Part shown: positions 1-5,764 of the stretch, piece by piece
Layout: every line of letters starts with the position of its first letter
Position numbering within the stretch: position 1 is the first letter of the stretch
Assembly: GCA_021736745.1 (NCBI GenBank)
Contig: JAIPFG010000081.1
Span: 1 to 10,573, forward strand
DNA length: 10,573 nt
Reading direction: 5' to 3'
Origin: Pseudomonadales bacterium
GTDB lineage: Bacteria; Pseudomonadota; Gammaproteobacteria; Pseudomonadales; IMCC2047
Translations under genes and position numbers: made by a program
Notes under the pieces: generated by a model
What the model was told of the DNA's origin: nothing
Database searches by the model: none
The model's input: only the letters and a program-made list of their open reading frames with translations

Positions 1-1452
1 ATCCAGGCCTATAAAGATCGTTGCCTGAAAGAATGTTTCCCAGAACGCAACTGGAACGAAGACAGAATGGAATGGGTCCCCAAAACCCTCATCTTCGCCA
101 AAGACGACGACCACTGCGACCGCATCGTCGATGCCGTGCGCGAAGTCTTCGATGAAGGCAACGCCTTCTGCAAAAAGATCACCTACAAAGTCGGCAAAAA
201 AACCGCAGAAGAATCCATCAAGGCCTTCCGCACCGATCCGCAATACCGCATCGCCGTCACCGTCGACATGATCGCCACCGGCACCGACATCCGGCCCCTG
301 GAATGCGTCATGTTCATGCGCGATGTCAAAAGCCAGTCCTACTACGAACAAATGAAAGGCCGCGGCACCCGCATCATCAGTCGCGACGAACTGCACAAAG
401 TTACCCCCGATGCCCCCGGCAAAAGCCGCTTTGTCCTGGTCGATTGCATCGGCGTCACCGAAACTGACAAAACCGAAACCAGATCACTGGAAACCAAACC
501 CAGCGTCTCCACCGCCAAACTCATGGAACAAGTCGCCCGCGGCGACCGCCATTCCGAAACCCTGCGCGCCCTGGGCAACCGCATGATCCGGCTCGACCTC
601 AAACTCAACGAGCAACAACGTAAACGTGTTAACGAACTCGCCGGCAAACCCCTGGCCCTCATCGCCGGTGAACTCATCCATGCGACCAATGAAGAGCCCT
701 TAATCGAAGCGGCCAAAATACACGCGAAAACTGAGGAACCAACAGAAAAGGACATACAGGAAGCGTTCAAGCCCAAGGCCGACATCCTGATCAAACCCTT
801 CCACAACCCAGACCTGCGCGAACTCATCGAAACCCTGCGCAAAGACACCGACCAACTCATCGACGACAGCGCCGATGAACTGCTCACAGCCGGTTACGAC
901 GAAGAAAAAGCCGAAGTCCTCATCCAAAATTGGCAACAATTTATTCAAGACCACAAAGACGAACTCGACGCCATCCAGCTCATCTACCAGCAGCCGTATC
1001 AAAAGCGTCACCTGAGTTACGAGCAAATCGAAAAACTGGCAGAAGAAATCCAGCAACCGCCGTACAATCTCGCGCCCATCGAAGTCTGGAAGGCCTACGA
1101 ACAGTTGGAAAAGAACAAAGTCAAAGGCGTACCGCCCAAAGAACTGTTAACCAACATCGTCAGCCTCATTCGTTTTTCCACTGGCCTAAGCGACGTGCTC
1201 GAACCCTTTACCGAACTGGTTAACAAGCGCTTTGACAACTGGCTGAAGCAACAAGCCAAAGAATTCCAGCCAGACCAACTCGCCTGGCTCAATAAAATAA
1301 AAGACCAAATCGCCCAAAATGCTGAAATGACGGTAGATGACTTTAACTACATCCCCTTTAACCAGGAGGGTGGGTTGCTAAAGGCGAGGGAGCTGTTTGG
1401 GAATCAACTGGATACAATCATTAACGAACTGAATGGATATCTAATTGCGTGA
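1..1452 (+). CDS. hsdR: Type I restriction enzyme R subunit (HsdR), 3' part, EcoEI-like
   Basis: The reading frame is open from the first base, so the 5' end of the gene lies outside the window and the ATG at 67 is internal. What remains is the second RecA-like half of the SF2 translocase and the C-terminal domain. Visible motifs are the 'PKTLIFAKDDDHCD' strand at the start of the helicase C domain, motif V TGTDI (bases 277-291) and motif VI QMKGRGTR (349-372). After a helical linker, roughly bases 750-1449 match the EcoEI R-subunit C-terminal domain, known as the part that docks R onto the M2S methylase core. HsdR cleaves and translocates unmodified DNA using ATP; the nuclease domain would lie upstream. 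The gene ends TGA at 1450-1452, overlapping the GTG start of the next gene. The last 390 bases are repeated at 2429-2818. The sequence is C-rich at third positions, like hsdM and unlike the genes at 4059-7716. Confidence 0.95.
   Translation: MQAYKDRCLKECFPERNWNEDRMEWVPKTLIFAKDDDHCDRIVDAVREVFDEGNAFCKKITYKVGKKTAEESIKAFRTDPQYRIAVTVDMIATGTDIRPLECVMFMRDVKSQSYYEQMKGRGTRIISRDELHKVTPDAPGKSRFVLVDCIGVTETDKTETRSLETKPSVSTAKLMEQVARGDRHSETLRALGNRMIRLDLKLNEQQRKRVNELAGKPLALIAGELIHATNEEPLIEAAKIHAKTEEPTEKDIQEAFKPKADILIKPFHNPDLRELIETLRKDTDQLIDDSADELLTAGYDEEKAEVLIQNWQQFIQDHKDELDAIQLIYQQPYQKRHLSYEQIEKLAEEIQQPPYNLAPIEVWKAYEQLEKNKVKGVPPKELLTNIVSLIRFSTGLSDVLEPFTELVNKRFDNWLKQQAKEFQPDQLAWLNKIKDQIAQNAEMTVDDFNYIPFNQEGGLLKARELFGNQLDTIINELNGYLIA
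1063..1452 (+). repeat. Direct repeat, copy 1 (3' end of hsdR)
   Basis: This segment, from the codon for the Tyr of 'YNLAPIEVW' to the hsdR stop codon, recurs at 2429-2818 with a fixed offset of 1366 bases and no insertion or deletion. By hand comparison the encoded 129 residues differ at 11 positions, clustered towards the end. Upstream of 1063 the similarity stops abruptly. The copy ends with gcGTGA, which gives both the hsdR stop and the start of the fic gene. Confidence 0.95.
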
Positions 1453-2411
1453 CTGAAATAGCAATATTTGAAGCCGAGAATGGCGAAATTCAGGTAAAAC
1501 TGGAGCAAGAAACAGTCTGGTTGCGTCAGGAACAAATGGCCGATCTTTTCGGGAGAGAAAGATCTGTCATTACTCGCCACATTGGTAATATTTTTAAGGA
1601 AGGTGAGCTAGACGAGAAAAGCAATGTGCAAAATATGCACATTGCAAATTCCGATAAACCCGTCAAATTTTACAACCTGGATGTAATAATATCAGTAGGT
1701 TACAGGGTAAAGTCCCAAAACGGCACGCGTTTTCGCCAGTGGGCAACACGGCTTTTGAACGAGCATCTTGTTAAAGGTTACACCCTTAATCAACAACGCT
1801 TCGAACAAAACGCCAAAGAGCTGGAAGCGGCCTTGTCCTTGATTAAAAAAGCGGCTCATTCACCGGGCGTCACCGCCGAGGCAGGAACCGGGCTGGTGGA
1901 AATCGTCAGTCGCTATACTCAAACCTTTTTGTGGCTACAACGTTACGATGAAGGCCTGCTTATAGAACCACAGGGCCAAGCCGGTGGTGTATTACCCACC
2001 GAACCAGAAGCAAAACAGGCATTGGCCAATCTAAAATCCAACCTGATACAACGAGGCGAAGCCACTGAACTGTTTGCCAAAGAACGTGCTGATGGCCTCT
2101 CATCCATATTAGGCAATCTAGATCAAACAGTTTTCGGCGAACCCGCCTACCCCAGCATCGAAAGTAAAGCGGCACATTTCCTGTACTTCATGGTAAAAAA
2201 CCACCCTTTCACCGATGGCAACAAACGCAGCGGCGCTTTTCTTTTTGTCGACTTCCTGCATCGTAACCACAGATTGCTGGACGAAGAAGACCAACCCATC
2301 ATCAACGACACCGGCTTGGCGGCACTTACGCTGCTGGTCGCAGAATCCGCGCCGGACCAAAAAGAAACCATGATCCGGCTCATCATGAACATGCTGGCAG
2401 GTGAAAGTTAA
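1449..2411 (+). CDS. RhuM-family protein with C-terminal Fic/Doc domain
   Basis: The 320-residue protein has two parts. Residues 1 to about 115 match the RhuM (virulence_RhuM) family, with WLRQEQMADLFGRERSVITRHI near the start and 'SDKPVKFYNLDVIISVGYRVKS' at about 75-95; the first stretch resembles a helix-turn-helix. The C-terminal half, from about residue 150, is a Fic/Doc domain with the full motif HPFTDGNKRSG at residues 252-262. H252 is the expected catalytic histidine, and D256, G257, N258 and R260 are the expected nucleotide and Mg contacts. Fic proteins transfer AMP or another phosphate-containing group to target hydroxyls; the substrate here is unknown. I saw no clear (S/T)xxxE(G/N) inhibitory helix. 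The start is a GTG at 1449 overlapping the hsdR stop by 4 bases (GTGA), so translation is probably coupled to hsdR. RhuM proteins are common passengers in type I restriction loci, but their role there is unsettled. The annotation is firm for the domains, open for the function. Confidence 0.9.
   Translation: MTEIAIFEAENGEIQVKLEQETVWLRQEQMADLFGRERSVITRHIGNIFKEGELDEKSNVQNMHIANSDKPVKFYNLDVIISVGYRVKSQNGTRFRQWATRLLNEHLVKGYTLNQQRFEQNAKELEAALSLIKKAAHSPGVTAEAGTGLVEIVSRYTQTFLWLQRYDEGLLIEPQGQAGGVLPTEPEAKQALANLKSNLIQRGEATELFAKERADGLSSILGNLDQTVFGEPAYPSIESKAAHFLYFMVKNHPFTDGNKRSGAFLFVDFLHRNHRLLDEEDQPIINDTGLAALTLLVAESAPDQKETMIRLIMNMLAGES
1621..1645. repeat. Perfect 10-bp inverted repeat inside the fic gene
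   Basis: The arms gcaatgtgca (1621-1630) and tgcacattgc (1636-1645) are exact reverse complements around a 5-base aaata loop. It lies in the coding sequence for the conserved 'NVQNMHIAN' stretch of the RhuM domain, so it may be a by-product of codon choice. The RNA could form a stable hairpin, or the site could bind a dimeric regulator; nothing else supports either. Confidence 0.5.
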
Positions 2412-2818
2412 TGGCGATGTTATCTCTGTATAATCTCGCACCCATCGAAGTGTGGAAGGCCTACGAGCAGTTGGAAAAGAACAAAGTCAAAGGCGTACCG
2501 CCCAAAGAACTGTTAACCAACATCGTCAGCCTCATCCGTTTTTCCACTGGCCTAAGCGATGTACTCGAACCCTTTACCCAGCTGGTCAACAACCGCTTTG
2601 ATAACTGGCTAAAACAACAAGGCAAAGCCTTCCAACCAGACCAACTCGCCTGGCTAAACAAAATAAAAGACCAAATCGCCCAAAATGCCGAAATGACGGT
2701 AGAAGACTTTAACTACATCCCCTTTAACCAGGAGGGTGGGTTGTTAAAGGCAAGGGATTTGTTTGGGAAAGACTTAGAACCAATAATAAGTGAACTCAAT
2801 GGATATTTGATTGCATGA
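2411..2818 (+). CDS. Free-standing duplicate of the HsdR C-terminal domain
   Basis: This 135-residue frame consists of a new six-residue leader (MAMLSL) followed by a 129-residue near copy of the end of HsdR, starting YNLAPIEVWKAYEQL and ending ELNGYLIA. I count 118 of 129 identical residues. The ATG at 2411 shares its A with the TAA stop of fic (TAATG), so translation can be re-initiated; a second in-frame ATG at 2417 is an alternative. The domain belongs to the EcoEI R C-terminal family, known for assembling R with the M2S core. It has no helicase or nuclease motif. The frame is intact and ends with the same ATGA overlap into hsdS that the original hsdR end must have had. It could be a dead duplicate preserved by recency, or a real small protein that competes with HsdR for the methylase. 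The conservative nature of most differences fits either. Confidence 0.85.
   Translation: MAMLSLYNLAPIEVWKAYEQLEKNKVKGVPPKELLTNIVSLIRFSTGLSDVLEPFTQLVNNRFDNWLKQQGKAFQPDQLAWLNKIKDQIAQNAEMTVEDFNYIPFNQEGGLLKARDLFGKDLEPIISELNGYLIA
2429..2818 (+). repeat. Direct repeat, copy 2 (duplicated hsdR 3' end)
   Basis: Second copy of the segment at 1063-1452, collinear with it and in the same orientation. It ends gcATGA, where copy 1 has gcGTGA, and so provides the ATG of hsdS. The pair flanks the fic gene like a recombination-prone cassette. Confidence 0.95.
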
Positions 2819-4062
2819 ATGCCGTATTAAAAAAAGAAATCCCTGATGGTTGGGTGTGGACTACACTCGGCGAAGCATTCAAATGGGGTAGCGGTGGCAC
2901 GCCAAAAAGAACGAATCCTAAATACTATGGTGGTGACATTCCTTGGCTGATTATCGGTGATCTCAACGATGGGCCAGTAGGTGACTCAGAAACGAAAATT
3001 ACCGAGGAAGGTTTGAAGAATAGTTCGGCTAAATGGGTAGAACCTGGGTCAGTTCTTCTTGCAATGTATGGTTCAATCGGGAAGCTCGGTATAGCGACCG
3101 AACGACTCACTACAAATCAAGCAATTGCTTTTACTCAAGCAGAACCAAATGATGCAAAATATCTCTTCTATTATTTAATGTTCTCGCGAGATGCATTAGC
3201 CAGAGAGGGGAAGGGGGCTACACAATTAAATATCAGTCAAACTGTTATTAAGGCATTTCCATTCCCGCTTGCACCTTTAGAACAACAAAAACGCATCGTC
3301 GCCAAAATCGAAGAACTCTTCTCCCATATCGACGCCGGTATCGAAGCCCTAAAAAAAGCCAAACAACTCCTCAAACAATACCGCCAATCCGTCCTCAAAG
3401 CCGCTGTCACCGGCGAGCTAACCAAAGAATGGCGCGAGGGAAACGGTGTATCTTTTGATAAAACTTGGCAAAAGTTAGAGCTCGGTAACGTTGTAGAGAT
3501 TATTGATCCAAATCCCTCTCATAGATATCCACCATATGATGACGGTGATGTGCCTTTGATGGCTACAAAGCAAATGGTAGGGGAGGACGATTGGGATGAA
3601 AGTACAGCAAAATTAACAACATCTGAATTTTATGAGCAAAGGAAAGCATCTCATGGATTCAAAGGAGACGACATTATTTTTGCCAGAAAGGGGCGTTTAG
3701 GGCTGGCACGTAGACCGCCAAAACTTGCTCGTTATGCGTTTAGCCATACCATTTTTATAATGAGAGGAAACGAAGATATAGATTCTGAATATTTGCTTTG
3801 GTTTTTAAGGCGAGAAGAAGCCATTTCCTGGATGCTAAGAGAAATGAATGTGGCCGCAGGCGTCCCAACTCTAGGAAAGGCGATTTTAGGCAAGCTACCT
3901 TTATTATTGCCAAGCAAAAAAGAACAAAAAATAATAGCTGAAAAAATAGAAGAAAAGATTACGGCGATTCGTCGTGTGACCGAGAGCATTGAGCATCAAT
4001 TAATGAAGTCAGATAAAAATAAACAATCGATTTTGGCATCAGCATTCTCAGGTGAATTATGA
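2815..4062 (+). CDS. hsdS: Type I restriction-modification specificity subunit (HsdS)
   Basis: The 415-residue protein has the classic HsdS layout of two variable target recognition domains (TRDs) and two conserved helical spacers. TRD1 covers about residues 8-150 ('DGWVWTTLGE', 'GGTPKR', 'GDIPWLIIGDL'). The central spacer is 152-208 ('LAPLEQQKRIVAKIEELFSH' through TKEWRE). TRD2 is about 213-360, and the distal spacer is 361-415 ('LPSKKEQKIIAEKIEEK' through FSGEL). HsdS chooses the bipartite DNA site and holds two HsdM subunits; each TRD would read one half-site, whose sequence I cannot predict. The length is normal and the frame is intact. The start ATG at 2815 overlaps the preceding stop (ATGA), and its own stop overlaps the next gene's ATG in the same way. 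The central spacer is C-rich like hsdR, while TRD1, TRD2 and the distal spacer are AT-rich, a mosaic that suggests TRD exchange. Confidence 0.95.
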   Translation: MNAVLKKEIPDGWVWTTLGEAFKWGSGGTPKRTNPKYYGGDIPWLIIGDLNDGPVGDSETKITEEGLKNSSAKWVEPGSVLLAMYGSIGKLGIATERLTTNQAIAFTQAEPNDAKYLFYYLMFSRDALAREGKGATQLNISQTVIKAFPFPLAPLEQQKRIVAKIEELFSHIDAGIEALKKAKQLLKQYRQSVLKAAVTGELTKEWREGNGVSFDKTWQKLELGNVVEIIDPNPSHRYPPYDDGDVPLMATKQMVGEDDWDESTAKLTTSEFYEQRKASHGFKGDDIIFARKGRLGLARRPPKLARYAFSHTIFIMRGNEDIDSEYLLWFLRREEAISWMLREMNVAAGVPTLGKAILGKLPLLLPSKKEQKIIAEKIEEKITAIRRVTESIEHQLMKSDKNKQSILASAFSGEL

Positions 4063-5267
4063 GCGACACAAAAAGCACATTTGATGCAACAGCTTCAATG
4101 CTTGGTTACATATACCAAGTTCGATACGGGCTATATCTTGGCTTAAAGAAAATTACAGAAGTAGAAGACCTTGATGAATTTTATATAGCAATAGAAGCGC
4201 TAGACGATATTTCATTTGACAAAAATGGAGATCCGTTTGAGCTTCTCCAGACAAAGTTCCATAGTAAGCCAGGTAATTTGACTGATAAAAGTCCTGATTT
4301 ATGGAAAACAATACGTGTCTGGGCAGATTCTATACAAAAAGGTATTACGAAATTAGGTGATACGTGTTTTACATTAGTAACGACTGAGATAGCTAACCCA
4401 AATAGTATCGCCTACTCTTTGTGTGGCATACAAAAAGAGAGAAATACAAAGTATGCATTGGAAAAGCTTAGAGAAATTGCTGCTGAAAAAGGTAGCGTAA
4501 CAAACCAGAAAGGATATGAGGCGTTTGAGTCATTGTTACCATGGCAACAAGAGCAGTTAGTCGAGTCAATATATATATTTGCGAAATCAGAAGATCTAAT
4601 AAAGATACGTAATATGATTGAGCTTCAATTGCGTACTGCAGTAGAGCGAACTCATATTGATGATTTTGTGACAAGGCTAGAAGGCTTTTGGTTCAAACGA
4701 ATAATTGAGGTTTTAAGTGATAACAGTAACACTTCAATATGCCTTGGAGAACTCCAGGCAATTATTGATGACCTTCGGCCGCAGTTCTTGCCAACAAACT
4801 TACCCGTAGATTTTTCTAGTGCAGACCCTGACAGTGTTGATGTATCAGGTGATCAACGTAATTTTGTCAACCAACTAAGGTTAATTGATGCACCTACTAA
4901 TGCTATTAAGCTGGCAATAATTAATTATTATCGCGCCTATGAGCAGCGAGTTAAGTGGTCAAGTGACTGTCTCCTAAAGCCAGGTGAATTAAAAAAATAT
5001 GATAAAAAGTTGATGGAGGAATGGTTGCACCATAAGTCATTATTGGAATTTGATTTTGACTTATCAGAATCAGAGAAAAAAATTAAATACGCAAGAAAAC
5101 TATATAAAAAGTGTCAGGACGAAGGTGTGATCCCAATTCGGCCAGATTTTAAAGAGCCATATGTTGCAAGGGGAACTTATCACGAATTAGCAGACAAACT
5201 GGCAATTGGCTGGCATCCAGAATTTAGTGACTTAATAGAGGATATTGAGGAAGAGGGTGCCGCATAA
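4059..5267 (+). CDS. ABC-three-component system effector: Cap4/DUF4297-like nuclease N-terminus with ABC-3C C-terminal domain
   Basis: The N-terminus (about residues 8-110) has the pattern of Cap4/DUF4297-type restriction-endonuclease-fold domains: a G-Y-x-Y-Q helix at 16-20, E46 with DD at 49-50 in 'FYIAIEALDDISF', then 'FELLQTKFHSK' with E61, Q64 and K66, and a following 'LTDKSPDLWKTIRVWAD' segment. E46, D49/D50 and Q64-x-K66 are the likely active-site residues of a PD-(D/E)xK-like centre. The C-terminal part contains 'YYRAYEQRVKW' at 290-300, then GELKKYDKKLMEEW. This resembles the C-terminal domain of ABC-three-component system proteins, which is thought to link the effector to its ABC partner. 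The two following genes are the expected partners, with overlaps of 1 and 4 bases. The ATG overlaps the hsdS stop (ATGA). The gene is clearly more AT-rich than hsdR. No symbol is established. The assignment rests on remembered family patterns: strong for the system, moderate for the nuclease fold. Confidence 0.78.
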   Translation: MSDTKSTFDATASMLGYIYQVRYGLYLGLKKITEVEDLDEFYIAIEALDDISFDKNGDPFELLQTKFHSKPGNLTDKSPDLWKTIRVWADSIQKGITKLGDTCFTLVTTEIANPNSIAYSLCGIQKERNTKYALEKLREIAAEKGSVTNQKGYEAFESLLPWQQEQLVESIYIFAKSEDLIKIRNMIELQLRTAVERTHIDDFVTRLEGFWFKRIIEVLSDNSNTSICLGELQAIIDDLRPQFLPTNLPVDFSSADPDSVDVSGDQRNFVNQLRLIDAPTNAIKLAIINYYRAYEQRVKWSSDCLLKPGELKKYDKKLMEEWLHHKSLLEFDFDLSESEKKIKYARKLYKKCQDEGVIPIRPDFKEPYVARGTYHELADKLAIGWHPEFSDLIEDIEEEGAA

Positions 5268-5764
5268 TGATGCTTTCCGAAAAATACTCCCAAGAAGAAG
5301 TAAATCTATACAATCCTGCATTTTGTGCAGCCTTGCTAATTGAGTCGATGCGAGAATATCAATCAATAAGCGATAAAGGCATGCACTGTTCTTTACCATA
5401 TTTGGTTATACCGATGTGTGTAAATCCACAAATAAGCAGCTTTTTGCCTAACTCAATATCAACACCAATCGCTGGATGGGTGGCGAATAACGAAGGTGTT
5501 TTGGTGGAGTTTGCAGCTTCAGTTACTGCATTTATTCTGATTGTTGATTCAGCAATTAACTTCTTGATAGAAAAAAGGGCTATTGACCTAAATGAGGAAG
5601 GGCTGTTTTCGGTGACTGATGACAAAGTACCAAAAAAAGCGACTCTTATATCAAAGAACTCTGATTTAAATAATGCGTATAAGGCGGCAGGTATGCTTGG
5701 TCGATGGTTTGCGTCGGCTTCGTCTATAGAAAGCGTATTCGCACAGCTGGGAGTTAGGCCATGA
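5267..5764 (+). CDS. ABC-three-component system middle component
   Basis: The 165-residue protein is small and soluble, with no signal peptide and no enzyme motif. Near the start it has 'YNPAFCAALLIESMREYQ', then 'CSLPYLVIPMCVN', then 'FLPNSISTPIAGWVANNEGVLVEFAASV'. This is the usual shape of ABC-3C middle components: N-P-x-F/A helix, hydrophobic strand ending in xxP, then an LP-led segment and an I-x-x-W helix. Middle components lie between the effector and the ATPase gene and are thought to bridge them; no catalysis is known. Start ATG 5267 shares a base with the TAA of the preceding gene (TAATG), and an ATG directly after it (5270) is equally possible. The stop overlaps the ATG of the ATPase gene (ATGA). 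The call depends on gene position as much as on sequence; I do not assign it to a numbered subfamily. Confidence 0.75.
   Translation: MMLSEKYSQEEVNLYNPAFCAALLIESMREYQSISDKGMHCSLPYLVIPMCVNPQISSFLPNSISTPIAGWVANNEGVLVEFAASVTAFILIVDSAINFLIEKRAIDLNEEGLFSVTDDKVPKKATLISKNSDLNNAYKAAGMLGRWFASASSIESVFAQLGVRP

Noticed and set aside
342..887. Long open frame on the - strand opposite hsdR
   Set aside because: Low-complexity Ser/Arg-rich translation and complete overlap with the conserved hsdR frame; a product of C-rich third positions.
1621..1645. Perfect inverted repeat in fic as an operator or attenuator
   Set aside because: It falls on the conserved NVQNMHIAN residues, so codon constraint may explain it; there is no second copy or promoter nearby. 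Kept only as a repeat.
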